DNA of 64,000 nucleotides from Apodemus sylvaticus (GCF_947179515.1 NC_067481.1:91264598-91328597); one strand, 5' to 3'; shown: positions 1-12,940, counted from the stretch's first letter. The notes: generated by a model from the letters alone, not told the origin. Made by a program: numbers and translations.

Positions 1-2119
1 AGTCCAGGAAGGGAGCAGGGAGATGTAGATGCCCCAGAGCAAAGCGTGCATGCTAACAGGTCTTTAGTCACTTTTACCTGGACTCCCAAGGCCAAGGAGA
101 GTTGAGAACCGACATTTTGACTGTGGTCTATACATAATTTCTTGTAACATCAGGCTTTTCCAAGTTCTTGAAATTAAGACGCTGAGACTCATTATTATGA
201 ATAATTGTCTAAGCAGTAAGCTTGTGCTTATTCCCCAACTAGCTCATAACTTGAATAACCTGTTTATTCTATAAGTCCTGCCTCGTGTCTGGGTACTTCT
301 CACCGTCTCCATCACTTTTCGGGGCTAATCACTTCCTGAGTCTGACTCTATCCTGGAATCCTCTCTCCTTGCCAGAACTCCCACCTCCTATTTTGTGCCT
401 AACCTCATAGGCCAAGAGCTTCTTAACAGACAGGTGATGCTCCCATACAGTACACAAGAGATTTTGTCTACAATTTCTGGCTTCTCTATGGTATAGAATG
501 ATCCAGTGAAGGAATATTCTGGCAGAGCTCAATGGTCTAGGTTAAAGGTCAGCAAAGATTTTCTATAAAAATTCACAAAGACTTTGAGAATCTAAAAGCA
601 AGAGCCAGGATATGATAAAGATAAAACACAGGAAAACAGTGTCCAAACATTTATAGATAAAATGAAAGCATCACGATAATAACCAAGTCCAGTTTTTGGA
701 AGAATGAGAAGATGATATCAGAGGTGGATTACAAGTTAGAATCCCTCACCCAAGTCCAACTAAGCAGATCTGAGACGGAGTTATGACACATCTAAAAATG
801 TTCCTTCAAGTGGATGGATGGGACAGGTGACATTACAGTACCTCTGAGTGGGTGGCACAGCAGAGTTAATTGTTAGGAACCTCTCCGGCCAGCAATAAAG
901 CAGTCAGCCACAGTGGAAATGAGCCAGTGTGTCTTGTGCCAATGAAGCCTTATGGACGCTGGGTTTGGTCACCATGTGATCCTTTAACAGCACAGGGGGG
1001 CTTTTTGATTCCTCCCCTCTCCTTGGTCATTTAAAGATGCAAAATCCATTCAGATTTGACTGACAGACTCTAGTGAAGCAGGCAGGACAGTGAATTGTCT
1101 GCCATGAGAACTGTCAAAGCACATCCTTGGTGGTGCATGGTTATCCCTAATGTCAAAGAACTGAGACACAACGGGACAAGAAGCAAGAAGTCACAGGTTT
1201 CCCCTGGGAAAAGATTCCAGCCTTAGTTCTGGAGTGAGGGCTCTTCAGATGGCACCTGACCCCTAGGTTTGGAAGAACTCATTCAGTTCATTACTGGTTA
1301 TTGTTCCTCTTGGGTTGAAAATATTCCTTCTGGAAGCTCCATCATCGATCCCATTGATGTCTGAGTGGTCCATCTGGGTCACAAACCCAGGGTCTCTAAA
1401 AGGTAAAGCAGACAAAAGGCGGCCTAGGAGGTCAGGAGGGGCATGCTGACAGACAGCTGCCCTTGAGCAGTAGCTGTGGCGGAGTGTGTCCCCTGTTTAT
1501 CTGTAAACTAATGGCCCCATCTCAGCAGGAGGCGAGGTAGTGAGGCAAGACAGGGCTGGAGAACACCCAGGCCAGACAGCCCAAGGCTTAACCCCTTTGA
1601 GAAAGCAGCAGTGAACATTTAGGCATTCTTCCAACTGCAGGGCCCAACCCCAACAAGCCTCTAGGTTCAGCTGATTGTGTAACAGAAGAGGGAGGGGCTT
1701 TCTCCAAACCAGACCACTCAGCAGTCAGTTCCTCTGTGGCCAGCTATGCAAAGTTGGCTTTCCCACTTTTAATAACTCTAAAGGAGCTGAGACAAGCAAG
1801 AGTCGTTCACCCCTCCGCAAATACCGCAGAGCACATACCATACTGGGCACTGTTAGGGACAGAGGATTGAACACAGGCGGTGGCAGCAGCGGCAGCTGGC
1901 TCTGTTCAAGCTGAAAGGACTCTTTATCATCCCTGGCCCAACTCCAGGCCAGGGCTCAGAGCATATTATTGCCTAGTCCTTTTGAAAGAAAGCTGACAGG
2001 CAGAGGGGTCACATAGGAAACAAGGGCAGAAGGTGAGCGAGCAAACCAATCTCTTTCACCTTAGTATAAAGAAGTAGCTGATTGTGTCTTGCCCAATGCA
2101 TGCACAAACAAACAAACAA
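1..2119. other. Unique sequence, no gene seen
   Basis: I see no recognisable gene or repeat here. Short open frames are chance-sized and lack splice context. Composition is ordinary for rodent intergenic or intronic DNA. Confidence 0.5.
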
Positions 2120-2225
2120 GGATGTGTTGTTATTCCCTTCCCATTTTCCAGACAAAGAAACTGAGGATCAGATTAAGTTCCCCGTGATTATAGGGTGTGA
2201 TTACAGTGTGGCTCAGACTGTTTGT
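2120..2225 (-). repeat. MIR-like ancient SINE fragment
   Basis: The plus strand reads 'cattttccagacaaagaaactgagg', the reverse complement of the conserved MIR core (cctcagtttcctcatctgtaaaatg). It is diverged and short, as expected for an ancient mammalian SINE in a rodent genome. Confidence 0.45.
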
Positions 2226-4739
2226 CCTCACCTGGCCTCCCTCCTTAGAAGGCAAGCAAGCAACTGGCTGGTTTTTTGTTCTGTGGAGCATGGGAAACCG
2301 GAGCTTCAGGGGTGACAAACAGGGCTCAAAGATGGATGGGGATGCTTTGAGGGGAAGAATGTGAAACTTTGCAACAGATGATTCCAGCAAAAGCATTGTC
2401 CCTGTCCACCTTGACTTGCAGGATGGCAGCTTTCTGGATGGCTCCTTGTGGTCCTACCTTGGAGAAAGGATCAGCTTCCACCATCTTTCTCCCCATGTTA
2501 TGGGGCCGTTTCATACAGCCAATGATGACATTCCAGCTCTGTGGCCATTGGGCCTTATGTCCCCACTCTGGTCCCCTCAGGCAAAGGATGTAAGACAGAT
2601 GGATTTGTGTATGTTGTGTGATGTGCAATCACTGCAACAGAATTGCCCGGGACCTGCTCAGACCGAAGACCTGGATTAGAGCATCCAGATCAATCAATCT
2701 GTCAGCGATAAGCACCATGGTGCTCCTGAGTATAAGGCCTTGGAAAGTCTACTATTCTCTTCCTATATTTCCTAAACAACTCACCACAAATTGGCTATCT
2801 CAGAACCTGAAGGACTTCTTCCTTGCCTCTACCCATTAACCACAGTGCTCCTTGACTTGTGGCTATACAACCTCTGTCCCTGCCTCACTTTCTTTTGGTC
2901 ATTTCCTATCGCAACTTCTAGTGAGGACCTCTGCTATTGCTTTGGGACCACGAAAGAGTCCTTAATTTCCAAGTCCTTAATTTCATAATCTGCAGGCTCC
3001 AAGGATGAGGCAAAGGACAAATATTTGAGGGATACCAGTCAGCTGACCACAGACACACAATCTTTCTCCACAGCAAACAGTGTACTTATGTTAGCACACA
3101 CAAAGAGGTGTTAGACCATAACATCCCTTGCTAATCTCTCATCTAGATCAAACCCTGTGATCCACTGAACGGTGAAGATAGGTTATAGCTGACAACGTAC
3201 AGAGATAAAAATCTCTGAGAAGGCTTCTACACAGTCAGTGTCTGCCACGTGGCAGGCATTCAGTTAGCATTCACAGGTTCAACCAGACACTTGAGCTACT
3301 TGGTCATAATTCCTGCCCTAAAGGAGGAAACAGATATGATGATACTGGCTTAAATAAAACCTTAGAAGACCCTAAAGGGTCACATCCCAGTGGAATCCGG
3401 CTTTGTAAAAGGCACACTACTCCTATTTAGGGTCTCATGTTCAGCTGCCTCCTGTTCCAGGAAATGAAGCAATAAAGTGTTCCACCAGGGAGCCTTCTCC
3501 AGACACACTTTACCCAGAGGTACAGGATTGGACAGGTATTCAACAGAACTGAAGATTCAACTGTGGTGACAAGGGAAGGGTACTAGGTAAGGGTACTGGG
3601 TACCTCTTGGCAAGGGAGGTCGGGGAAAGCCTTTTTTGAGGAATCTGAAAATTTCGAGGAATATGATAGGGCTCATTGACTCATGAGCTAGAAGGTAAAC
3701 CGAGGACTCAGTAGAGTATAGGCTGGGTCTGAGTGCTCACCTCTGCCCATCAGAGGCCAGCCTCGGCTCATTAAAGGGCTCAGTATATAGGTGTTCTTTA
3801 CGCTTAACTGAAATGCATTTATCCACCTTCATTCTAGAGGTGGAGCTGGTAAGGCAGAGCCTTAACTTGCCTGGGTATTTCTGTGAACACAGAGAATCCT
3901 CCAGATAACTGGGGCTATCTACTCTGTCTTTCCTGCCTCATTCCGTGGCTCAGAGCCCTCTCCACTTGGCTCAGGATTAATGAAGGAGGTAGGAGTCAAG
4001 CCAGGATGAAGGAAAGGGCAGGCCAAGGAAGTACGGCCTGCTCAAGGTGAATAGTTCTTCATGACAAGAACCAGATCAACACTGGCCTGGATGCTGAAAA
4101 GTCATGGAAAAAAATACCCTGTTCCCAGCAAGCATGCCAAACAATTGTTCTATTGGGACATCTCCCTGTGCCACACATTGGCCTCCAGGCCAGTCCTGGC
4201 AGTGCCAGGGGAACTTTCCCACATCACTTCTTACTGTCAGTTCACACCCTGCTCCTCCCCAAGGAGCTCTGGATGGACTACTTGTCATTTAGACTCATCC
4301 CAGCTGCCTCCTCCGGCAGAAGAGAAGAGCCTCCATTTATTCAGGATAGGAGTCTCACCTCTGCTTCTTTTGTACCCTGACTTCCCTCATTGCCCATGGA
4401 ATGCACCGTTTTGTCATTGTTACTTAGAGAACTCATTAAGAGTAAAGACAAAGACCCATGCCTATTCCCTGCTGTGTGGATCCAGCACCCGACCCTGCTG
4501 CACACAGGTGCCTGTGACATTTAATGAACAGGCGACAGAAAAGTAAACAAGCCAGTTGACACTTTGAATGCCAATATCAGAATTATGATTAAGCCCTACG
4601 CTTGCTTTATGCCACACCATTCATCCTGTCGGCATCCCTGTCGTGCCAGAATGTGTGGCTGCCATCATCCAGGGGGCCGTGAGTGGGAGAGGAAGAGATG
4701 ACGAGATGCACATGACACAGGGACAAGTTCCAGGTGGAA
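2226..4739. other. Unique sequence, no gene seen
   Basis: No gene or clear young repeat. A 161-codon open frame near 4061-4546 has no start context, splice sites or family resemblance and is treated as chance. Diverged ancient repeat pieces may be present but are not supportable by eye. Confidence 0.45.
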
Positions 4740-4860
4740 AGCTGTCCTCTCATGATTATTGATCACCTACTATGTATCAGGCACTGTGTGAATGCGGTGA
4801 ACTATGGCAGAGCACATGGCCTCTGCCTTTGATGAGCTTACAGTTCAGGTAGGGCAGAGA
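4740..4860. repeat. Ancient mammalian repeat (MIR/L2-like)
   Basis: Contains 'ctatgtatcaggcactgtgtg' and 'gatgagcttacagttcagg', the recurring phrase of ancient mammalian interspersed repeats (variants of 'ctatgtgccaggcactgtgc ... gagcttacattctagtg'). The family assignment is by eye only. Confidence 0.35.
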
Positions 4861-5132
4861 AGATGGATTATGAGGCCTGGCCAGAGCATTTAGAGCCAGG
4901 AGAAGACAAGCCCAAACCAATGTTGGCTTTAGGCAGAAACCATTTCACAGTTCTGGGTGTGACTAGCTCTATATCCCCTCCTCCCAGAGGCTTCTGTGTG
5001 GGAATCATAGTATGTAGCCCTGGGTATTCCATGCCCCAAGATGGCAACATCAAAGTCTCTCTGAGTCCTGAGTCTACAGCCTTCTGACCTCATGGAAGAA
5101 TCCTGTGAGCCAGTTCTTTGAAATGTCTCTCT

Positions 5133-5296
5133 TGTTGACTGGGGAGATAGAGATGACTTGGTCTGCAAAGTGCTCATCTTGAAAGCATAAGAACCTACAT
5201 AAAAATCATCCAGTGTGGTGATGTGCACCTATAATCCCTGTGCTAGGAAGGTGGCTACAGGTAGATCTCTGGTGCTTGGTGGTCAGCTGAAGCTAG
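5133..5296 (+). repeat. RSINE1/B4-family SINE
   Basis: A diverged tRNA-like head ('ggggagatagagatgacttggtctgcaaagtgctcatc') is followed by a B1-like body ('gtggtgatgtgcacctataatccctgtgctaggaagg'). This order is typical of the composite rodent RSINE1/B4 elements. It directly abuts the LTR-like repeat downstream. Confidence 0.6.
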
Positions 5297-5684
5297 TGAT
5301 AACTAGTTTTATGTCCACTTGATACATGCTAGAGTCACCTGAGGGAAGAAAGCCTCAACTGAGAAAATGCTTCCATAAGATTGGACTGTAGGCAGGCCTG
5401 TAGGGCATTTTTCTAAACTAGTGATTGATGGGGAAGGGCCAGTCTATTGTGGATGGTGTCATCCCTGGGCAGGTGGTCCTAGGTTCTATAAGAAGGCAGG
5501 CTCAGCAAACCATCAGGAACAAGCCAGTAAGCAGCACCCTTCCATGCCCCCTACATAAGGTTCCTGCCTAGTTTGAGCTCCTACCTTATTGAAACGTGAC
5601 TCAGGATATATAAGACAAATAAACCCTTTCCTCCCCAAGTTGCACTGGTTATGGTATTTCACCAATTCTGACTAAAACAGACCA
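5297..5684 (+). mobile_element. Rodent LTR-like interspersed repeat
   Basis: Matches a common rodent repeat recognised by phrases such as 'gattgatggggaagggccag', 'ggttctataagaaggcaggct' and 'aagccagtaagcagcaccc'. It ends in a polyadenylation signal (AATAAA, 5618-5623) followed by 'ccctttcctccccaagttgc'. The structure suggests a retroviral-type LTR or similar retroelement end. I am sure of the repeat but not of its database name. No internal coding region accompanies it. Confidence 0.6.
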
Positions 5685-5739
5685 GCTTCCAGAGATGACA
5701 TCTGAGGTTGTTCTCATGTATTACCCAAATATATATATG

Positions 5740-5965
5740 CACCCTCACACACACAATTATGCATGTGCATGTACACACTTGTACATACATACAGGTACAT
5801 ATACATGTGGGCACACATATGTGTACACACATGCACACACGGATACCTAAATACACACATATACACACATATGTGTACACACATGCACACACGGATACCT
5901 AAATACACACATATACCCTCACACACACAACTATGAACATACACACACATGCATACACATATACT
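5740..5965. repeat. CA-rich satellite with 52-bp tandem duplication
   Basis: Imperfect (CA)n/(TG)n sequence. Within it, 5812-5863 and 5864-5915 are two identical 52-bp copies that include the non-CA segment 'ggatacctaaata'. It is flanked by a pyrimidine-rich tract at about 5970-6060. It produces long spurious open frames of His/Thr or Cys/Val residues on both strands. Confidence 0.85.
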
Positions 5966-5969
5966 AAGT

Positions 5970-6060
5970 CTCATTTCTCCTTTTCTCCTTCTCTCCCTTC
6001 TTCCTTCCCTTCTCCCTCCCCTTGTCCTCCCTTCCTCTTGCCTCCTATTCTCCACTCTCC
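5970..6060. repeat. Polypyrimidine (CT-rich) tract
   Basis: About 90 bases almost purely C and T on the plus strand, adjoining the CA satellite. This is low-complexity sequence and not a gene. Confidence 0.75.
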
Positions 6061-8205
6061 ACATCTCTCTGGTTTTTACCCCTGGAGAATCCTGAATGAT
6101 AGTTTTGGGTGTTTGTCTTCACACTTCCCCAGAGAAATTTCTAAAGCAATAGTTGGATTTGTTTCACTTTGGCTTAAACGATCTCTGAATCCCCATGCTG
6201 CCAATATGAAAATCCATACCCGCCAAGGATGGAGAACTCATTGAAACTTCAGACTCAAGTTCCCCCAACTCCCTGACAGTGGCTTTCTCCACACTTCTGA
6301 TACCTCTTCTTTCATAAGGCTGAGTCATCAGGAGACAAATGTGTACAAGAATCTCCAAAGTATTCAGGGTAGACTTCTCCACATCCATATAGGCTTTCTC
6401 CCCCACACCCAGAGGGCTTTTTAAGCCTTCCTAAGACTGAGTCTTACCCTCTGGATGTAGTATGTGATCCTATGGTGTCTAAGGCCCAGAGCTCAAGAGG
6501 AGGATAGAAGGAACCTTGTTTTGGCCAATGCCTCTCTAAGCAGAGCTAGCTCCGGGCTTGGCAGCACTCCTTGTCTGGCCCTTCTTAGATCCTCCTGGTA
6601 TAAGGCCCTGGAGCAATTACTGTGGTTCCTTCTGGGTACTCCAGCCAACCTAGAATCCCAGCTATAACCCCTGTGCCCATGGCACCCACTGGCAGTAATT
6701 GTAGAGGGAAAAACAACCTAATTATGTCACTCATGAGAGCAGTGTTGACTATGGGTACACAAGACCTCTGATAGACCCATGTGAAGCCACACTACACAGT
6801 GGTGCTGAAGAATGTGGTTCTTGGAGGTCCAGAAAAAAGCTCTCACCCACTAGGAAACCAGCATCCTCCACAGCCCTGGATCCACAGGCTCCTTAGGATA
6901 ATCACTGGGGTTTCCTATAACTATGCATAGGCAGAAGATGCTGGCCAGCATCCTACCAAACACAGTTGGCTTTAAAGTTCCTGCCAAGAGGCACACTTGC
7001 AAGAGAAGCCTCTCTTTGGACTTCCACATTCACAAGGATGCCGTACTCTGTGGCATTCCTCCACAGAATGGCATGCCAAGCAGTGGATAGGGGCTCGGAC
7101 TTGGAAAAAGATGGGATCTCAGAGGAAACTCTGCATGCCTGAGTACACTTTTGTGGGTCTTACTGTGCTGACCTATGAGACAGAGATGATGGTAATGACT
7201 ACAGCAGATCCTGTGAGCCTCCTCAAGTGCCGTTGGGGACCAGGTGCTTCTACTCATGCTGCCCAACATGAAGTCAGCCCAGTGTGGGTTCAGTATCACT
7301 TGAGAGGATATGAGTCAGTAAGTCCTCTGCTTAATGAACATATTCAAAGGCAAGCCTGTGGTCCCAAGAATAGTAATATTTCTTGAGAGGTATTGAATGC
7401 CTACCATCCCTAGAAAAGAACTGGCTTGTCACAGAATCTCAGCTAAATCTCCTAACAAAATAATGACTACATTGTACAGATCAACAAAACAGAGACATAA
7501 AGGTGGAAGGTATTTTTCTCAATGGTAGCAGTGGCTACAAGCTCTTCCGCAATACACAATCATTCTAGTTACTGAGGTCTAGACTTCCTGGTCTTTGTCT
7601 GGCCCAAGGATGGCCAGACAGAATAGTGTCCTTCCTCAAAATAGGACAGGTGAGGAAAGCCAACTAATGAGTTCTGGGTAGAGATATGTTGCCAAAATTC
7701 TTTCCTGGGAGGAGACCTGAGCAATGTCTACCCACTCTCTTAAGGTTCTAACCACAAACTGAGGTCTGGTTCCGCCAGCATCCACCCTAGGGAATCATTG
7801 GGTTTATTAGACTTATGGTACCATGGGTTTATCAGCTGATGGGTTAGGGACAGAAGCTTGGGTGGCCTTAAAACAGACACACTGGGAGGTCTGTCCCTCT
7901 CCCCCAAACAGAGTTTTAGTTTCCCATGGTTGTGCCAACACAACCTCCTCTCCTAATCCTTTCTCGCCTCTGTACTATGGCCCCTTTCTAAGGCCACATG
8001 CAATTGGAGCAGAATACATACAACTGGGTTGGGAGGGGAGGCTGGATATTCAAGTGACAGTCTATGATCATCTCCTCCTATGAGAGGACTCAACAGGCAA
8101 CAAATCCAGCTGGGATGATTATTTTACAAGATCAGAGCTGACTCATGATGGTGCTCACAGTTTGGTACAGATGATAGTCTATACCATAAAGTAGTATATA
8201 TAGTT
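6061..8205. other. Unique sequence, no gene seen
   Basis: No recognisable gene or young repeat. The longest open frame (about 6997-7386) lacks splice signals or a recognisable domain and is regarded as chance. Confidence 0.45.
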
Positions 8206-8207
8206 TA

Positions 8208-8364
8208 GCTGTGGTGGAACACACCTTTAATCTCAACACTTGAGGGGGAGAGGCAGGTGGATCTCTGAGTTTAAGGCCACCTTTGTTTACAGAGCAAGTT
8301 GCAGGACATACAGAGCTATACATAGAAACACTGTCTCAAAAAACAGAAAAACCAAGCAAAACAA
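8208..8364 (+). repeat. B1 SINE
   Basis: Has the B1 sequence order: 'gtggtggaacacacctttaatctcaacacttg', then 'gaggcaggtggatctctgagtttaaggcc', then 'gaaacactgtctcaaaaaac' and an A-rich tail. It is moderately diverged from the 7SL-derived consensus. Confidence 0.85.
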
Positions 8365-9029
8365 GGAGTAGGTGTGGTCTTTCTCTTCCTTCCTGCTTTT
8401 CTCTGGTGACTAGAACATGCATCTGAGTGCTGGAACCTCAGCAGCTATCTTGGTCTATGAGGTAGTTACACATTGCATGTGTCAATGTCAATGTGCATAG
8501 GAAAACCAGGGTCTCTAGCACCAAGGATTGCCGTATTCCTTATGGTTCATGATTTTGTCTTATTGAACTGCTATTATTTTGTGTGTCTATTTGATTTCAC
8601 CTTAACTTAATCCCACCTGGTATTAAGCACAGGGCAAATAAATGACAGTACAATTCTATCCCAACCCTGATACCTATGAGCTACCCTCTGCAAGGTGAAG
8701 AGTTCGTGGATGTTCTCCATGGTAAACCTGGCAAGAGGGCATGGGGCAGAGGTAACGACTGCACATCGGTGAGTCCCGTCAGGGTGTGCAGAACTGGGTT
8801 AGCTGGGGTGGATTCTGTTGAATTAATCTACAGGTTATAGGTACCAGTTTGTTACAAATGGCAGCCCACAGTTGCAGGCCCAAGATGTCTTATATAGGGG
8901 AATGTCCTATGTCTGTGCCCACAGCTATGCTTTGGCCGTTCTGGTGCCTTTGGTTCTGCAGCAGTAGGAGGGTGAAGAATGGATGGGACTAGGGCATGGC
9001 TGCCCAGCATACTTTTTCCTAAAAGAGCT
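8365..9029. other. Unique sequence, no gene seen
   Basis: No gene or clear repeat recognised in this stretch. Confidence 0.4.
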
Positions 9030-9215
9030 CACAGCAATAAGTGTGTGCTTGTTTCTTGAGTCTCTCTACAGCCTCAGGAGCTCAAAACTATTATCCCTGC
9101 TTAGGGAACAGAGACATTGTATTTCAGAAGGCTTAACTGCCAGGCTCAGGCTCACAGAGTAAGTAAACAAAGCCAGGATTTGAGTAGAGCCGGTCCTAAA
9201 CCCACCACCATCAAG
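9030..9215 (-). repeat. MIR ancient SINE
   Basis: The plus strand reads as MIR complement: 'aaaactattatccctgcttagggaacagag', then 'ttaactgccaggctcaggctcacagagtaagtaaac', then 'aagccaggatttgagtagagccggtc'. The segment order matches the MIR core and tRNA side reversed. Confidence 0.6.
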
Positions 9216-9456
9216 TGTTTGGCTACACAAGTGGGGTGGGTGGGGTGGCATCTGGGATCCTGAGAGTTCGCATGGGGAGATGCTGCAGCCAGAGAAAGAT
9301 GGATAGATGAGAGAGGTGTGTGTAAGAGCTGAATGCATCCACTTAATCTGTTATTCCTCCATACATCTAAACAAAGCACTCTGCCATTCCTTGAATAGGA
9401 TAGCAGAGATATAAGTTGTTCTTCTGTGAGGGATGTTCACAAGGGTTGTATTAGTA

Positions 9457-9457
<1 letters not shown>

Positions 9458-9487
<30 letters not shown>

Positions 9488-9580
9488 CTTCTTCTTCTTC
9501 TTCTTCTTCTTCTTCTTCTTCTTCTTCATCTCCTCCTCCTCTTCCTCTTCTTCCTCCTCTTCATCCTCCTCCTCCTTCAT
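9458..9580. repeat. (CTT)n microsatellite with degenerate (TCC)n flank
   Basis: Pure CTT/TTC repeats run about 9458-9527 (roughly 23 units). A decayed mix of TCC and TTC extends to about 9580. The tract lies at the T-rich (tail) side of a minus-strand B1, so it probably grew from the SINE poly(A) tail. Confidence 0.9.
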
Positions 9581-9582
9581 TT

Positions 9583-9737
9583 AGTTTTGTTTGTTCTCCA
9601 AGACAGGGTTTCTTTGTGCAGTCCTGGCTGTCCTGGAACTTACTCTGTAAACCAGGCTGGCCTCAAACGCACATAGATTCACCTACCTCTGCCTCGTGAG
9701 TGCTGAGATTAAAGGTGTGTGCCACCACACCCACCTA
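9583..9737 (-). repeat. B1 SINE, minus strand
   Basis: Reads as reverse-complement B1: 'caagacagggtttctttgtgcag', then 'gtaaaccaggctggcctcaaac', then 'gtgctgagattaaaggtgtgtgccaccacacc'. Its A-tail side is expanded into the CTT microsatellite. Confidence 0.9.
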
Positions 9738-9834
9738 GCACATTACTTTTCTTATTGCTCTGACCAAATACTTATAAACTATAACTCTATAGAGGAAGGA
9801 ATAACTGTGATGGTAGACCGGTGAAGGCCCTGGA

Positions 9835-10025
9835 ACTGAATCTTGGCTCTATTTTTCTGACGGTTTTGTGACCTTGAGCTTAGTAGTTAACCTGTCTGAA
9901 ACTTAAGTTTCCTCATGAAAGACAGAACATAATCCCCACTTCTCCTTAAATGAGATACTTCCCGGGAGTCCTCAGCCAGGCACCAGGCCTGCAATCAGCC
10001 CTTCAGAAAGAGTGGCAATTATTAG
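9835..10025 (+). repeat. MIR ancient SINE
   Basis: Contains 'cttggctct', 'tttgtgaccttgagcttagtagttaacctgtctgaaacttaagtttcctcatg', 'aatgagatac' and 'ggcaattattag'. These are the MIR core phrases in sense order. Confidence 0.6.
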
Positions 10026-10599
10026 TCATGTTTCCCTCTGCTCCTTCCCTGCCCTAGTCCCTGGTGCTCACAATCAGCCTTCTGTGAGTGCCACATAAAG
10101 GTACGTGTGTGTTAAAAGGGACCACAGGGCACAGGGAAGGAGGAGGAGGGATCTGCCCCTGGGGCCTTACAACTGCAATTCTCTTCCTTTCCAGAGGAGC
10201 CAAGCTGTTTTCTTCCCTCCCAGTCTCCTGGGTCACAGGGCTACTGGGAACAAAAGGGCATAGTCAGCAAGTATTTAAAGTTCTTGTTGAGATCTTTTGT
10301 TCCTTCACGATTCGTGGACTTCAGAGGCCAGAGAAAATATCAGTCTCAGGCCTGGAGCCTTCCTATCATACAGTCTGACTTGAAGGAGTCCTGGTACCCA
10401 GCTGAGCATCCTACCCTACCTGCAATCAGGCACCAGCTCATGCTGCAAGCTTTACCTACATCTCTTGGCCCAGAATGGAATTGTGTTTTCTCTTACCTGA
10501 CCTGTAAGCCCTATGAGTCCCAGACAGGTTTGATGACCTGAGCCCAGGTCACACAGGACTCTTCTCTTCCAAAAGCCTTAAGTGACTCCCTCACATTAC

Positions 10600-10735
10600 C
10601 TCTCCTCAGATCTGAGAATTCTGTGAGATGGGCATTTATCTCCAGCTCACAGAGGAAGAAGCTGGAGAACACATGGCATCAGGTGGCAGGGACAGATCTT
10701 TGGTTCCTCAGGATCTGAGCCTAAGCCCTAAACCA
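10600..10735 (-). repeat. MIR-like fragment
   Basis: Reverse-complement MIR features: 'tgtgagatgggcatttatctccagctcacagaggaagaagctggag', then a diverged gap to 'gatctgagcctaagccc'. It is diverged and the family call is moderate. Confidence 0.4.
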
Positions 10736-10819
10736 CCTGTCCGCACTGATTCCCAGAGAGACATTACTAACTGATATCCTGAGTGTCCTGCAAGCTCTTT
10801 TGCAACGATAAAAGAATTA

Positions 10820-10976
10820 AGCTGGGCATCACAGTACAGGCCTGTAATCCTAGCATTTGAGAAACAGACAGGACCACAGTTCAAGGTTGATCTGGGTTGC
10901 ATAGTGTAATACTACCCAAAATAAAAATAAATAAATGAATAAGTCAATAAATAAATAAACAAAATACAAAAAAAAA
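10820..10976 (+). repeat. B1-like/B4-family SINE with A-rich tail
   Basis: Contains 'agctgggcatcacagtacaggcctgtaatcctagcatttga' and 'cacagttcaaggttgatctgggttgcatagtg', the B1/Alu-like monomer pattern. An (AAATA)-type A-rich tail of about 60 bases follows. Confidence 0.65.
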
Positions 10977-11245
10977 CACTGCCTCTATGCACTGGTCAGT
11001 TAAGACACTTCTCTGAAGTTCCCCTATAATCTCATTTTCTTCAGTATAGAAGAAGATACCACCTTGGACCCCACTCAGCAACTTGGAGAAGAGTCAGCCC
11101 CAGAGGCTGCTGCCTGGCCTCCACGCACAGGAACCCTCACTGTGAGTGAGCTTCAAGCTTTGACTTTATCTCTCTGGGCTTCAGCTTATTCATCTTTAAG
11201 ACAGGAATATCATTGTTTTGATGCTTGATAAGAAAGAAAACCAGA

Positions 11246-11400
11246 GGCCGGGTAGTGGTGGCACACGCCTTTAATCCTAGCACTTGGGAGGCAGAGGCAG
11301 GTGGATTTCTGAGTTTGAGGCCAGCTTCCTGGTCTACAGAGTGAGTTTCAGGACAGCCAGGGCTACACAGAGAAACCCTGTCTCCAACCCCCCCCCCAAA
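11246..11400 (+). repeat. B1 SINE (young)
   Basis: Near-consensus B1: 'ggccgggtagtggtggcacacgcctttaatcc' through 'gggctacacagagaaaccctgtctcc', then a C-run and A-run. The A-tail merges into the very large GAAA/GGAA array downstream. The target site just before it is already purine-rich ('agaaagaaaacc'). Confidence 0.92.
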
Positions 11401-11879
<479 letters not shown>

Positions 11880-12080
11880 GGTTTGGAGAGATGACTCAGT
11901 GGTTAAGAAAGCTCTTGCAAAGGAACCACATGGTGGCTCACTATCTGTTAACTTGAGTTCCAGGGGATCTGGTGCCTTCTTTTGACCTCTGGGGACACTA
12001 GGCCTGCAGATGGTACATTTGTATACATGCAGACAAAATACTCATATGTATAAAACAAAAACACAAATTTTAAAAAGGAG
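11880..12080 (+). repeat. B2/B3-family SINE
   Basis: Begins with the tRNA-derived head 'tttggagagatgactcagtggttaagaaagctcttgc'. Later it carries 'ccaggggatctggtgccttcttttgacctctgggga' and an A-rich end, as in B3. The central part appears rearranged relative to consensus. Confidence 0.75.
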
Positions 12081-12720
12081 TGTAACACAATTAAAAACAT
12101 TAGATTAGGGGTTGTTTTACCTGATTTGTTGCCAAATAGTCATAGAGATGTCTGCTTTCCCGGGAGGCAGGCACTGTGGTTGGCCACCTCCAATAAGGAT
12201 ATGGGAACAAGCCCAGGGCCCAGAGAGGCCAGCCAACCCCAGCCAGGTTCCTGCCCAGCAAGGGAGTGGTTGTGGCAGATGCCCAGGACATCAGGAAAGT
12301 GAGGGGCCCTCTCTGCAGGTACATCTTTTCATTATCAAGGCTGCATTCCTAGAATTCCTCAGTAGTCAGGCACTCATTACCAAAGGAAGGATCAAAGTGC
12401 CAAAGGAAGCTACTCATTTGAGGCTAAGACTTGGATTTTTCATTTTCATAATTGGCCCTTGAATTTGCACGCTCCAGGAGTACGGGTAGAAGGCTCCTGT
12501 TGGACAAAGCATCTCTATGGCAGCCCAGTGGCCCATGGGGGAAGGCGGGGCCAGTGCCTGCAAGATCTAGAAGGCTTCCCAGAAGGCCTTGTCCATCCAC
12601 TGCAGCTGGCCAGCACCTAAGCCAAAAGGAGAGGTCTGTCCCAAGCACTGGAAACTGTCAGCAGAGGCAAAAGCTTGCTGTCTCCTCCATACTGTCCCAG
12701 CCACCTGCCCAGACACTTGT
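12081..12720. other. Unique sequence, no gene seen
   Basis: No recognisable gene. Short open frames on both strands overlap each other and lack supporting signals. Confidence 0.4.
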
Positions 12721-12724
12721 TTGC

Positions 12725-12940
12725 TTCACATTCACAGATTGAAATCCTGGTTCCCCAAGTGACAGTATTAGGAAATAGGACCTTTGGGTGTCCGAAAGGC
12801 AGAGACCCTAGGAAGGGATCAGTGTTCATATAAAAGGGGCCGCAGAAGGCTTTCCTTCTCCCCCTTGTGGAGGATCCAGTGAGGAGGTATCAGTCTGTGG
12901 ATAGGGTGCTGTCAGACTTCCAGTCCTCACGATGAAGAAC
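12725..12940 (+). mobile_element. MLT1-type MaLR LTR fragment
   Basis: Follows the MLT1 LTR phrase order: 'ttgaaatcctggttccccaagtgacagtattaggaaataggacctttggg', then 'gggatcagtgttcatataaaaggggcc'. These correspond to the U3 body and the TATA-like region of ERVL-MaLR LTRs. The 3' part is diverged. Confidence 0.6.

Noticed and set aside
4061..4546. 161-codon frame
   Set aside because: Low-complexity-free but no family, no exon boundaries and several overlapping alternative frames.
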